Source: Phymatolithon calcareum
Lineage: Eukaryota; Rhodophyta; Florideophyceae; Hapalidiales
Direction of reading: 5' to 3'
Assembly (NCBI GenBank): GCA_977006965.1
Contig: OZ345353.1
Span: 4,670,478-4,734,477, forward strand
Length of the DNA stretch: 64,000 nt
In this document: positions 52,613 through 63,895 of the stretch, in pieces
Layout of the letters: each line of letters opens with the position of its first letter
Numbering within the stretch: the stretch's first letter is position 1
The notes under the pieces: model-generated
Database searches by the model: none
Told to the model about the DNA's origin: nothing
The model's input: the letters and a program-made list of their open reading frames with translations, nothing else
Program-made: the position numbers and the translations under genes

Positions 52613-53929
52613 AGGGGTGGCGGAGCCGATTCACCAAGGCCGAACCGAGACCAACGCGAACGCATTCGCTTTGAGAGCTCTCATACTACATGGGACTCTA
52701 TGAGTGGATGTGGTCATGCGCGTGGCTGAGTGTGTAAGCAGTTTAGCTTAGATTGAAGAAAGGAATCTTCCCCCCTTACCCTTACCTGCGACGACTATAG
52801 ACTGGCATATAAAACGAATCTTTTCACAAACAAGTATCAGAAAATAATCTAATCCTACGCTGTAGTGGACGGAATATATTAAGGCGCCAGACTTTTGTTA
52901 GAGTTGCCACCAAAACTGTGGAGGAAATATGCATTGAGAAACTGTTCGAAGTCTCAAGTTCGTGAGCAATGAGGGGCTGTTTGGAAACATCCCAAAAATC
53001 TTAGAGGGCGTAGCGAAGAGAGCCCCCAGAAGGTGCCTAGTGCTTCTGAGGACTGAGCTGCAGTTTGGTTGGTCTACTGGTTAGCTTTTCGTTGCGAATG
53101 GAGCAGGAAAATTGGCGTTTTCTGATGAAGGTTGGCGAAGACGAATACTGGAAGCAGGACTTGGCAATGCTAAACTTTACGAGTGTGGGCTGGGCCCAAG
53201 TTGCCGAGTGGGCTGAAGCACCATTAACAGGTTTTTATGAATTGAGGCTAACAATCTTGACGGTCGCAATCTTAATCTTCTTCACTGGGTGCTGAATTAG
53301 GACCTATTTTATGCACAGTGACGTGCTTGCGAGACCACCGATCTTCTCTTCAATTACATCCTGAGCCGTACCAATCACATTTATTGACTTGGAAATGGCT
53401 GCCTGTAGTCTACAACATTCTTCTCGAGTAAGCGCCTTAGCTTTCTTGGCATGTTTGGCTGCACCGACCCGTAGACGGGAGTCTTTTTCTTGCGGCACAG
53501 CAGGTCTGATTCTTAAGAGTAGACAGCACATTTTTGTTCCTAGCTCAGCACGATGTGATTTTCAGGTAGTAGTTGCGCTACTCCTCGCACAGAAGACAAG
53601 CCCGGCTTTGCGAATCTGGCGTTAGCGAGCTGTTTCGACTTCGTCTTGTAGATTTTTTCGAGCTTTTAAATCACCCCTCAATTGAGGTGGTTAGAAACTA
53701 GACACTAGAGCCACGGTGCATGCATTAAATTTTCTAAGATGTCCAGAATTGGCTCTGGGAGAATAATCCGGAGGTCGTATGCTTCGGAACCGGGATTTCG
53801 ATGTTCGTGATATCCGTGCTAGATGAGATATACAGGAATGGTGTCTCTCACATACCAAAACTAAGTGGATTCATTAAGAAGGTACACGTTTTCCAACTTG
53901 AGGTAAGTCGGCTCTCTTTAAGCGTGTAT
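52613..53929. other. No recognisable gene; short helical ORF on minus
   Basis: The 3' flank of the recombinase. A minus-strand frame 53531-53304 reads ALTREECCRLQAAISKSINV then IGTAQDVIEEKIGGLAS, amphipathic and protein-like but only 75 codons; it may belong to the repeat X family lying just downstream. No inverted terminal repeat matching the 5' side of the recombinase element could be found by eye. Confidence 0.3.
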
Positions 53930-54592
53930 TCTATTAGCCTCGAAATTTTCATTTGCTTTAATTAGAATTTCATAGAATCATGTCAATGGTTTGAGATACT
54001 TCATGCTCATCTATACGGGTCTATGCATTCTTCTTCATTGTTCGTGTTCCAACTGCTGATTTTCCTTGCCTTCCTACTTCTTCAATCAATTTTTCTGGGT
54101 TTCTTTGGAAATGGCCAGCAAACTATCTTGCCCAGAGAATGCTGTGCCCTGCTTCCTCTTAGCATTTTGAATTTGGAAGAACGCCCAGAGAAACGCTCAT
54201 GAGACTGCAAGGGAGATGCGTTTCAGCAGCTACCCTCATCTATTCAAATCAGTACAACCCGGAAATCCCATTGCTTGGTGCGGTAGACCGTCTGCGGAAC
54301 ACATTATTTTCCTGGCCCAATGTTCTTCTCGCTGCTCCCATACTCGCAATTTATAAGATTAATTTAGAAAGTACCTTGTGTCCCAACTTGAGAAGAGTCG
54401 GCACCTTTCTAATCGCAATATTATAGCATCGAGAGTTGTCAGTTGCCTTGTTTAGAATTCCATAATATCACGTCAATGGCTCGCGACACTTCATTCTCTT
54501 TGGTGGGCGTCCATGTAGGCTTCTTCAGGGTTCTGCTAAGTGTACCAATTTCCCATGCTCCTTGGCTCCCCATTTCTTCCATCAGTGACTTA
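53930..54592 (+). repeat. Repeat X fragments with an S1 remnant
   Basis: 53.93-54.16 and 54.43-54.59 kb are two diverged copies of the part of X found at 12.55-12.75 kb (TTTAGAATTCCATAATATCA then CGTCAATGG; TTGCCCAGAGAATGCTGTGC). Between them, 54165-54240 matches S1 (CTCATGAGACTGCAAGGGAG then ATGCGTTTCAG), truncated and without a tail. Confidence 0.5.
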
Positions 54593-55084
54593 AAAATCAT
54601 CATGCACAAAGAATTTTGTTTCTGCTTTCAATCATCCTCACTGCCTAATGCCGTAGACCTTTCTTGGAAAACGTAAAATCATCATGCACAAAGAATTTTG
54701 TTTCTGCTTTCAATCATCCTCACTGCCTAATGCCGTAGACCTTTCTTGGAAAACGTAAAATCATCATGCACAAAGAATTTTGTTTCTGCTTTCAATCATC
54801 CTCACTGCCTAATGCCGTAGACCTTTCTTGGAAAACGTAAAATCATCATGCACAAAGAATTTTGTTTCTGCTTTCAATCATCCTCACTGCCTAATGCCGT
54901 AGACCTTTCTTGGAAAACGTAAAATCATCATGCACAAAGAATTTTGTTTCTGCTTTCAATCATCCTCACTGCCTAATGCCGTAGACCTTTCTTGGAAAAC
55001 GTAAAATCATCATGCACAAAGAATTTTGTTTCTGCTTTCAATCATCCTCACTGCCTAATGCCGTAGACCTTTCTTGGAAAACGT
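54593..55084 (+). repeat. 82-bp tandem repeat, six almost identical units
   Basis: Each unit runs from AAAATCATCATGCACAAAGA to CTTTCTTGGAAAACGT. Starts are at 54593, 54675, 54757, 54839, 54921 and 55003. The unit is homologous to part of repeat X (12.73-12.80 kb: AAATCTTGCGCAGAGAATTC and CTGCTTTCTGTCATCCTCGC), so it arose by local amplification inside an X copy. The units are essentially identical, implying recent expansion. Confidence 0.95.
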
Positions 55085-55375
55085 CACGTTTCTTGTGCGG
55101 CGTTCTTCTTGTTTCTCCCAGCCTCGTCAGAGGCAAGGTTTATCTTGAAGGTCAACTGCTGAGATCGCTTCTCGAATGCAGTCAAGTGTTTCGAGTTCAA
55201 GCTCTGCCCCAGCATCATTGATCTCTTTTCCTACCTTGCCCAATCTTCGCTTTAACTTTGAGAGCAGGTGCTGTCGACGGAACTCCCACGGTTCTAGTTG
55301 ACAAAGCTTCATTAGTCTTCTCCAATGCCGCGTTGCCCATTTGCCGAACAGTTTCATTGCCTTCCTTGGCATGTG
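55085..55375 (+). repeat. Repeat X, fourth copy (distal part)
   Basis: CTTTGAGAGCAGGTGCTGTC then GACGGAACTCCCACGGTTCT matches 12.85 kb. On the minus strand the peptide ALEKTNEALSTRTVGVPSTA corresponds to APEKINEAMSNRAMEVPPIA in the other copies. Conservation of this minus-strand frame across three loci suggests a former coding sequence. Confidence 0.55.
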
Positions 55376-55379
55376 TAAT

Positions 55380-58300
55380 GTTCTACATCGTTGTCCAAGT
55401 CAAGAACCGTGATTACAAGGAGGCAGCAGCGGCAATCGCTGTCGCCGTGTTTAACAGTTACCACGTTTTGCGAACCATATGGGGACTCATTCTAGTTTTT
55501 GAATTCCGAAACTGGAACCTTTATGCTCTCAGATGTTTTGTGAGTCTGGGATATTGTGTTCCTCGCTATGACTATTCTCCCGATGTCAAGAGGATGCTTT
55601 CAAAAGCGAAGTCCTGCCGCACGCGGTGGAAACGCCCTCTAGTCCGCCTTTTTCACAGTTCGACGGCCAGGATTATGAATGTGTACAACCGGTTATTGTC
55701 CTGCACACATCCTGTGTCCCCTTTATCTTCTTCTGTTCAACCGACTTCCTCTTCTTCTGCAATACTTGACGGGACAGTTCACGAAAATTGTACTCGTCTA
55801 TCTCACCACACGAATTCGTCTTCTATATCGTCTAGTTCGACCAGCTATTTTCTTCCCCAACGCGAGGAGAGGAAATGCGCATCATTTTACAACTGGGCAA
55901 TGGGGAACGTGTATAGGTGCGATGATGCCAATAACCTGACTGTGGAGGAAATCAAGAGGAGTGTGGACTATCACATGGTGGTGAACAGCTCACTTATTGA
56001 CAACGAATTTAACGACGCAGAGCTTCCCGTACGACCCACACTGTTCTCACGTGTTGTTCGCAGTGATCCGGAGAGACATAGCGCTATGTCACGGTTCGTG
56101 GCATCTTGCCTGAAGTCAACAAAGCCGGAGGAGTGCTCTGTTCGATGGCTTGTATCATTCCTGGCACGATTTCGTCATCGATGGCTTGTCAACACCAAAG
56201 GCTTGGGATTCTCTTCTAGTGTGTCTCTGCGGACATCCCGGAGACTTGGAGTTCTCACATCTGCACACACAACTCAAGCATCTATGAAAGACAATGGATC
56301 TACTGAGAAGTTTGTGGCTCAGTTCTCGCCATCTCACGAATACAGCACGGGGTTTCATGAGTACATTTATGGATACACCTGTTTAACACAGCGATGCATG
56401 CTACCGTTCAAAATGAACGCCGACTTCAGAAATGATATATTGTTTGCATTGGAAGGTGGGAGACGAGGTCGTTCGGAAAGTCGGAGATATACGTCAGTCC
56501 CCGTTCCTGATCATGTTGTTCGTTCTTGGATTTCCGTGTTTAAAAGTGGAGGCATCAGAGAATGAGGGAACTGTTTCTGGCTCAGGCAGTGGTGACCCCA
56601 CAATCGAATTTGAAGATGGAATCACGGTGAGGCCAGTTGCCAGTCCCCAGGAACTCCAAATATTACTCACATGCGACCAGGAATCCAAAAAAATGTCCAT
56701 AATCTTCAGTCCCGAGTCGTCGGTTTTCAATTGGCAAGAATGGAGGGATGCATTCATGGGAAGGCTTGCTGCTCAAAGGCATTGGCGAACGACTCGACTA
56801 TCATCGAATAATGAGCTGCTTCGAACGGAAACGAATCATTCAGATATATGTTCTCCTGTGCAGCACATTGCACTACAAAATCTTGACAAAAAGTACGGAT
56901 TAAGGTATTGGTCGGGGTGGCCACCGTTCAGTCCACAGATCGCCCAATTTGAGATACGGAACATGGTGGAGAACGAATTTGGTGTGTGGGATTTCGACCA
57001 TTTCGCTCGAAGGTCTTCTGATTTCATCGGAGCTCTGAACGTCGTAATTGACACTCATATGCAGCGGAGAACAGACGTGGGAACTCTTTTCGCAGACGGA
57101 TGTGGTGCTGTGGAAGCTGGTCGTACGGATGACGCTTACGCCTATTTGGTCGTTGTATCGCGGAATATGATCACCGAGAAGCATTGAAAGATGCTTTTGG
57201 TGTCATCACGAGGAAAAAGACAAAATCTGACCCCGAAGTGGATGTCTTGCAAAAGCAAATGAATATTCGATTCAGGACTCTGCTTAACCGAAGCCATATC
57301 GAGGAAGAAAATAGAGTAGTGGACGAGATCGATCTTGAGATGCTTGCTAATTTCTTCGGTCACATTTACGAGTTAACGGGTTCCGAAGACGCACTGAAAA
57401 GAAAGGCGGTGGCACTGTTCAATGAAAGTGGTGCGAATAGTACTGTGTCCAAGAATGCGATTCATGCCACCGCATCCTTCATCATTCGTAAGCATTACTT
57501 TTCTGAAGATTCTTCACTTGCTTTTTATCTCGCCGTCGCACACCAAAGTCGTTTTCACGAATCTCAGGATCAAGTACAATAGGAATTTGCGGCCAAATGT
57601 ATGGTGCGCCTGAAATGGTGGGTTCTCCATGATCCTGACGATTGTTTTGGATTGAGCATTGGATACTTGCTCGAGAAAGGGTTCCTTGTGGGCCGTGACG
57701 CAAAACGCATTAATGCAATGATCGAGAGATTATGTGAGATTGAAGCGTACAGAAGTGAGAAAAGGCTGCGAACATTTCTTGGTCGACTTTTTGTGAAACA
57801 ATCAGCATCCAATGAAAGCACGAATGAAGTCATTGGACATGAACGTGTTTTTGGGATTGGAATACGTCCGAAAGACGCCATGTTGGTCTACCACTCAGAC
57901 TATACCTCGCTCCCCAAGTGCACGAATCGCTTAGGATTACTGTATCACAAGGGCGCGCAAGGTATTACAGCGGATGCATTAGCGGCCGAGGAAAAGTATG
58001 CGGCTTCCGTTGAAAACGGAAACCATGACGCCCTTTGTAACATGGGTGTTCTGAAGTGCGGCATCGGTGAAGAAGATGGGGGCATTGAGTACCTAAAAGA
58101 AGTTGTTGACGCAGGATGCAGCTCTGGAATGAATAATCTGGCCGTGGCGTACGTGGTTGGAAATGGGGTCAATCGAAATATACTTGAAGCTGAGAGACTT
58201 TACAAACAGTATATTGAAGTGGATTAGAATCCAGTTGCAATGTATAATCTGGCGGTATTGTACATGTGGAGAGACCCTGAAGTTCAAACCAACGAAAACC

Positions 58301-58545
58301 TGTCCGCATCGCTGGGAATGATCTCTGAGCTTATCAGTCCAGAAACGGAGCTCGAACGGTTGTACAATCTTCAAGAGCAGGTCATGAAGCTTGATGTGTT
58401 AAGAGGCAGCAGAGGTGAGACGGTTTCGATGAGGAAAGTGGAAGTTGAAGAATTAGATGAATTTCTTGTGAATATGAAGATTCTCGAAACTGGTGAAACA
58501 AGCCGTATTTTGGGAGATGAAGAAGGTTCAGAGATGGGCAATTAG
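55380..58545 (+). pseudogene. Large Sel1-like repeat protein gene, broken in several places
   Basis: One gene assembled from four frames: 55380-56565 (probable start ATG 55380, MFYIVVQVKNRD; Ser-rich loop SSISSSSTSYF), 56432-57187 (FNWQEWRDAFMGRLAAQRHW, EFGVWDFDHFARRSSDF), 57184-57582 and 57601-58545. The last parts share one frame interrupted by TAG at 57580-57582 and 58225-58227. Sel1-like units lie at the C-terminus: LGLLYHKGAQGITADALAAE, ALCNMGVLKCGIGEEDGGIE, NNLAVAYVVGNGVNRNILEA and AMYNLAVLYMWRDPE. The frame changes at about 56.5 and 57.16 kb could be introns or indels; the TAGs lie inside conserved repeats. The N-terminal two thirds match nothing I know. It is a relative of the pseudogene at 45.9-46.5 kb at the level of the repeat only. 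Confidence 0.65.
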
Positions 58546-60429
58546 TTAAGTTTCGTTTATCAACGTAGTTCAGTAGATTTCCTGGCTGCCAAGAAAGTAC
58601 TTTCGGTACGTATAGTAAAGTAAATCGGCCTGTGCTGGGCTTTGTTGCATAATCTAAGACATGTGTGTTAATAGACTTCCAGTACGTGTTTAGTGGCGTC
58701 AAAGTGCACGGGGGAAACCTTCAAATAAATATAAAAGAGTGTTTATCATAGAAACCATACCACTTCACTCTGTCACGAAGAACTTTCCTTGATGGAAATG
58801 GTAGTAGTCATTTATAGCAAGGGTGAAGAAGGAAGTTGTGATATAGTAGTTGGGCTTAACGATTAAGGAAGGAGGGATTTCATACTCTATATTGGTTGAA
58901 GAAGAAGATGAACTGTCGATTTTTATTTGAATGCTACCAATACATCCGCGGATTGTGGACGGTGTCAGCCCAACCCTTTTACAGGTACACGTAGTATTAC
59001 ATGGACAGGCGCACAGGCGCGTGACCGAGTTTTATTAAGTCAGATTGACTCGACATGCCATTACGTGGTAGGTTATAATTTCTGCATAAAAGGCGAGGGA
59101 TGTGTGTCCTCTCCCATCATGGAGGGCACCACACCTAAACCAATTAACAAAAGTCCTTGCCCATACCTTCAAAATCAACCTTGCTCATCGAGTATCACCA
59201 CTGGTCTATAGGATGCCTGAGGTACCTTTGCGCAGTCCATTGATCCACAGACAAGGTCTTGCTTCAATGAGCGCTTACATGACAGGGTGCTCCACTATAT
59301 GGCAGAATACCAAAACCAATCTCTAACCTATACTTGGGCCTCGAGGGGGGAAATAATCCACTGTGTGTGACGCGGAGTCTACAAGGTGTGATGCAAATAC
59401 CTTCAGATTTGAAATACAGCCGAGGCAGACTGAAACACTAAATGTGTAGAACAAATCAGCGAGTAGGAAAAACTCTCTGGAAATATTATTGGCTTGGGGT
59501 ACTTGGAAATAGAGTCCACCCGGTGAAATCGATCATGTTGAACAAATGGTTCTTTACCATGTGACTATGCATTGGAGCAGACACAGAGGTCGTTTTTGTG
59601 ACTGACGAAGCCGTATGAAATGTTGGCTGTGACTGACTAGATCTTAGTTGAGAATTGATCAGTATTCAGTCGAGTTTAATGTAGTAGGCACAGAGGATTA
59701 CTAGCGGAAATCAAGATGAAAGAGCTAGAAGCCGTAGCATAATAAGAAATCGCGATGGACACAGAACTGCGTATAGAAGAAAGGTCCTGTCCAGGGGGCA
59801 TTCTAGAAGACTCCTAGATATTGAGTGTATTGCAAAAAAGGATTAGCTCTGAAAACCCATCTGAGAGAATGAGAGGTTTGTTGTAAAGCTCGGAATCAAG
59901 TTCGTGAGAGAAATGCAGCATATTCCATTGAATCTTTCCACTAAACCTCAGGCTATACAATAAGGTGACCACTACTGAATTAAAAAAGATGTGTTCAGAA
60001 CATGGATCGCTCGCCATGCAGTGCGCCAGCGAGGGTTCTTGCCGCAATTTGCAATTGATTTCAGACCACGCTTCTCTTCAGTCGCTCTCGCATTTCCAGA
60101 GCCAAATCGAAGTCTTAAAATTTTCCGACTTGGTCCTTCTTGTTCTTCTTTGTGCAGTTCTTGGGATCACTGCTTAACTGGGCTTGGCATTTTTTGGAAC
60201 TTTGATTTCTATAGAAGTCAATGTTTCTGCATTCGTGACTCGCCCTCTTAAGAAAACTACGTTCTATTGACCGAGAATAAGACATCCCTACAATAATCAG
60301 AAAAATGTTGAGAATTTTGAGCACTGCATTGCCGCCAAAGCACACGGAAAACCGCAGGTGGGAATCCGACGGGATGCAATGCGACAATGCGTCCACGTTG
60401 CTCGCCACCTGGCGCGCCGCACACAGCGC
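58546..60429. other. No recognisable gene; S2 remnant at 58.93 kb
   Basis: GAAGAAGAAGATGAACTGTC then GATTTTTATTTGAATGCTAC and CAATACATCCGCGGATTGTG (58.90-58.98 kb) match the tail side of S2. The rest has only short ORFs. A pair of helices in a 70-codon frame at 59965-60177 (ELKKMCSEHGSLAMQC) has no support. Confidence 0.35.
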
Positions 60430-60515
60430 AAACGTCGCACACGTCACACACGTCGCACACGTCGCACACGTCGCACACATCGAACACGTCGAACACGTCG
60501 AACACGCGCTACTTG
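60430..60515. repeat. 9-bp minisatellite (CGTCGCACA)n
   Basis: About nine units of CGTCGCACA/CGTCGAACA. Frames on either strand give repetitive peptides (CDVCDV or HTRRTRR) that should not be read as protein. Confidence 0.9.
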
Positions 60516-60649
60516 GATTGGATTGGATTTCTGTTTAATTGAAGCTCCCTTTGTCAATTATCATTCAATTGCACCTGGAACAATTTTCGTTGAGCTACAA
60601 TCCTTCGCTTACGTTCTCATTTAATTAGTTGATTTTGGACATTTTCAAA

Positions 60650-62275
60650 CGCGCTATGCCGACCTGAAGAACCCGCTCGCACACAGGACTCCGTGCGCGA
60701 CTCTGCGCGGCGGTTAGTCTCCTCTCCTGCGCACATTCCACAAATGCCTTCGCTCTCTCCGGGCAACGATCCGCCCCGTCTCCGCCCTCCCCGGGGAGCA
60801 CTGCCACGCCAGCAGCGTTATTCGCACGCGAAATTGCCCTGACAGCTGCCTAAGACACAGCGCTATCGTTCGCGCGCTCCGGTGATTTCGTCGTAGCCTC
60901 CACCGCACTCGATGACATAACGTCGGTGCTAGCGCTGCCACCATCGCCAATAGCGCTCGGCACGCACGGCCGCGCCGCGGTGGCGGCAGAGACACCGGCT
61001 GCGCTGCTCCGCCGCGTGGTGGCGGCGGTAGCGGCGGAAGACTGCGGACGAGGCGTCAGCGGCGAATAAGGATGCTTCCCTCTGGCTTCGCGCTGACGCG
61101 GCGCTCATTGCGCTCGGGGAGAAGCGCCCCGTTTCGAATGCCGATGATGCGGAGGTGGCGGGCGACGGCGAGCGCGGCGCAGCGTGCGGCGCGTGCATTG
61201 AGTTTCTGGCGCCCGCCATGTCGGGTGAGCTGCGCTGCAACTGTTCACACGGGCGTCGCGTATGCTCCGCGAAGAGGAATACACACGCATAGCATCGCTC
61301 TGGAAGCCTGCATTGTATCAGTGCGGAGCGCTTTGAGCGCTATTTGCCATGCAAGACGAGCGGGTGGTACATGATGGCGAACACGGGACAAAGTGGATGG
61401 TTAACCAGTGCGCGTGTGCCTGGTATAGATCAGCCGAAATGCACATTCTGTTCGCGGGAATGGATATCTCGTCCGGGCGTGGATTGCGGTCGTTTCAGGC
61501 TGCGCTTGCGATCGAGCATACGAGACCGGCAACGCTTTTGGTGGCTGTGCGTGCTTTTGAAAAGGCAGGGAGATACATAGCACAGGCGGAGATTCGCGCC
61601 TGTCTTGCGGAGCTTGCCGCACAGGCGGAGGCAACAGGGGAGTGTGGGACGCTTAGCGTGGTGCGGCTGTGGAAGGGGGATGGGGATGAGGTGGCGGTGG
61701 TGGGTGCGAGAGCGCTCGTGCTTGGGAAGTGACCGAAGGAGGCAATCGAGATACTAGATGATGTGAATGCAACGCGCAGCACGGATGTCACCAGTCTTCG
61801 CGTTACGACTTCCGCTTGTGCCGCGCTTGGCGATGTGAGTGCAGCAAGTGTGGTGGTGCATTGGTTCGCAGAGAAGTGCCCAGTTTCCGTGAGCGCGTAA
61901 TTGGCCGTTGTGGATGCATCGTTTTGCGCCGGGGAGGTGCATGATGCGCAAAGCGCTGTGGATTAGGCGACAGAAGTCGCGCTGCGGTTCGACAGACGTG
62001 ATGAGAACGCGGAGATGTGTGCGGCGCGGACAGTGCTGCATGGAATGTGCTATAATAATCGCGGAGTGCCGCTGATGTGCGGTGTTGGGGGACCGGGCGG
62101 GACGGATGGGATGTTCGCGGCGGCACCGGTGACGTTTGATAAGGCTGGTGTTGCAGAAGGGGTTGCGATGCGGTTGCGGCAATGGGTGGTAGTGACCGGT
62201 GATCTGCGTGCTGGCATTTGCGGCGGATGGACGCCTGCTCCAATTACGAAAAGGCGGAATTTGGATAGGGAATAG
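60650..62275 (+). pseudogene. GC-rich decayed gene of helical-repeat type, unrecognised
   Basis: GC-rich against AT-rich flanks. Plus-strand frames give Ala-rich helices: ASLWLRADAALIALGEKRPV, SGRGLRSFQAALAIEHTRPA then TLLVAVRAFEKAGRYIAQAE, AEIRACLAELAAQAEATGEC, and after a stop EAIEILDDVNATRSTDVTSL and SACAALGDVSAASVVVHWFA. The ACAALGD and AVRAFEKAG pattern recalls pentatricopeptide repeats, but the 35-residue spacing is not regular enough to claim it. Stops occur at 61730-61732 and again at about 61.90 and 61.97 kb in the same frame, so the decay is mostly by nonsense substitution. Confidence 0.4.
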
Positions 62276-62420
62276 GGTTAGGAATACGGTTAGGTTAGGG
62301 CATAGGGTTGGGTCATTGCTTTTGAAGACACTTGGCGCTTCACCATTGGCTTGCCGAGATGGATGGGTAGTGCATTGATTAGAGCATGTTGATGACGCAA
62401 ATGCCGAAATCTGATGACAG
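62256..62420 (+). repeat. Degenerate telomere-like G-rich repeats before the array
   Basis: TAGGGAATAGGGTTAGGAAT then ACGGTTAGGTTAGGGCATAG: mixed TAGGG-containing words of 6-8 bp, at the proximal edge of the large array. It looks like old or scrambled repeat units. Confidence 0.6.
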
Positions 62421-63255
62421 AATAGGGAATAGGGAATAGGGAATAGGGAATAAGGGAATAGGGAATAGGGAATAGGGAATAGGGAATAGGGAATAGGGAA
62501 TAGGGAATAGGGAATAGGGAATAGGGAATAGGGAATAGGGAATAGGGAATAGGGAATAGGGAATAGGGAATAGGGAATAGGGAATAGGGAATAGGGAATA
62601 GGGAATAGGGAATAGGGAATAGGGAATAGGGAATAGGGAATAGGGAATAGGGAATAGGGAATAGGGAATAGGGAATAGGGAATAGGGAATAGGGAATAGG
62701 GAATAGGGAATAGGGAATAGGGAATAGGGAATAGGGAATAGGGAATAGGGAATAGGGAATAGGGAATAGGGAATAGGGAATAGGGAATAGGGAATAGGGA
62801 ATAGGGAATAGGGAATAGGGAATAGGGAATAGGGAATAGGGAATAGGGAATAGGGAATAGGGAATAGGGAATAGGGAATAGGGAATAGGGAATAGGGAAT
62901 AGGGAATAGGGAATAGGGAATAGGGAATAGGGAATAGGGAATAGGGAATAGGGAATAGGGAATAGGGAATAGGGAATAGGGAATAGGGAATAGGGAATAG
63001 GGAATAGGGAATAGGGAATAGGGAATAGGAATAGGGAATAGGGAATAGGGAATAGGGAATAGGGAATAGGGAATAGGGAATAGGGAATAGGGAATAGGGG
63101 AATTGGGAATAGGGAATAGGGAATAGGGAATAGGGAATAGGGAATAGGGAATAGGGATAGGGAATAGGGAATGGGAATAGGGAATAGGGAATAGGGAATA
63201 GGGAATGATAGGGAATAGGGAAATAGGAATAGATAGGGAATAGGGAATAGGGATA
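62421..63255 (+). repeat. GGGAATA heptamer array (telomere-like or subtelomeric satellite)
   Basis: Uninterrupted GGGAATA units from 62421 to about 63085 apart from single-base slips, then increasingly irregular to 63255. The G-rich strand runs 5'-3' toward the window's right end, the orientation of a chromosome end. A 538-codon open frame on the minus strand is only this repeat read in three shifted phases. Confidence 0.95.
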
Positions 63256-63870
63256 GGGTAGGGATTTGGGTTGTGGATGAGGGAAGTGGGTAGAGGGAAT
63301 AGGGATTGGGAATTGGGATAGGATGGGAATAGGGAAGTGGGATTAGGGATGAGGTTGAGGGAATTGGGTATGTGGGATGAGGGTAGTAGGGTATGTGGGA
63401 ATGAGGGTTGTGGGATGAGGGATGTGGGATGTGGGATGTGGGTTGAGGGAAGTGGGTTGTGGGTTGAGGGTTGTGGGTAGAGGGTATAGGGAAGTGGGAT
63501 TGGGAAGAGGGTTGTGGGATGTGGGATGTGGGTAGTGGTTGAGGGAATTGGGATGAGGGTAGTGGGATGAGGGTTGTGGGATGAGGGTTGTGGGTAGTGG
63601 GTTGTGGGTTGTGGGTTGTGGGAAGAGGGTTGTGGATGTGGGTTGAGGGTTGTGGGTTGTGGGTTGAGGGATGTGGGTTGTGGGATGTGGGTTGTGGGTA
63701 GAGGGATGTGGGTAGAGGGTTGTGGGTAGTGGGTAGAGGGTGTGGGTAGAGGGTATGGGATGTGGGGTTGAGGGTTGTGGGTTGTGGGTTGTGGGTTGTG
63801 GGTTGTGGGGTTGTGGGTTGTGGGTTGTGGGAAGTGGTTGAGGGTTGTGGGTTGTGGGTTGTGTGTCGAG
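63256..63870 (+). repeat. Variant heptamer array (GGGTTGT, GGGATGT, GGGTAGA and similar)
   Basis: The 7-bp period continues, but units vary within a GGG(A/T)(A/T)(G/A)N consensus: GGGTTGT, GGGATGT, GGGTAGT, GGGTAGA, GGGTTGA, GGGAAGT, GGGATGA. Runs of GGGTTGT occur near 63.60 and 63.79 kb. The GGG core and period are conserved and the other four positions drift. Confidence 0.9.
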
Positions 63871-63895
63871 CAGGAGTGGTCGGGGCAACGAAGAA

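Noticed and set aside
52613-52800. Inverted terminal repeat pairing with 49.42 kb (G-run against C-run)
   Set aside because: The match is limited to a homopolymeric G/C run and is not significant by eye.
60257-60624. Cys-Asp-Val or Thr-Arg-Arg repeat proteins
   Set aside because: They are generated by the 9-bp minisatellite in different frames.
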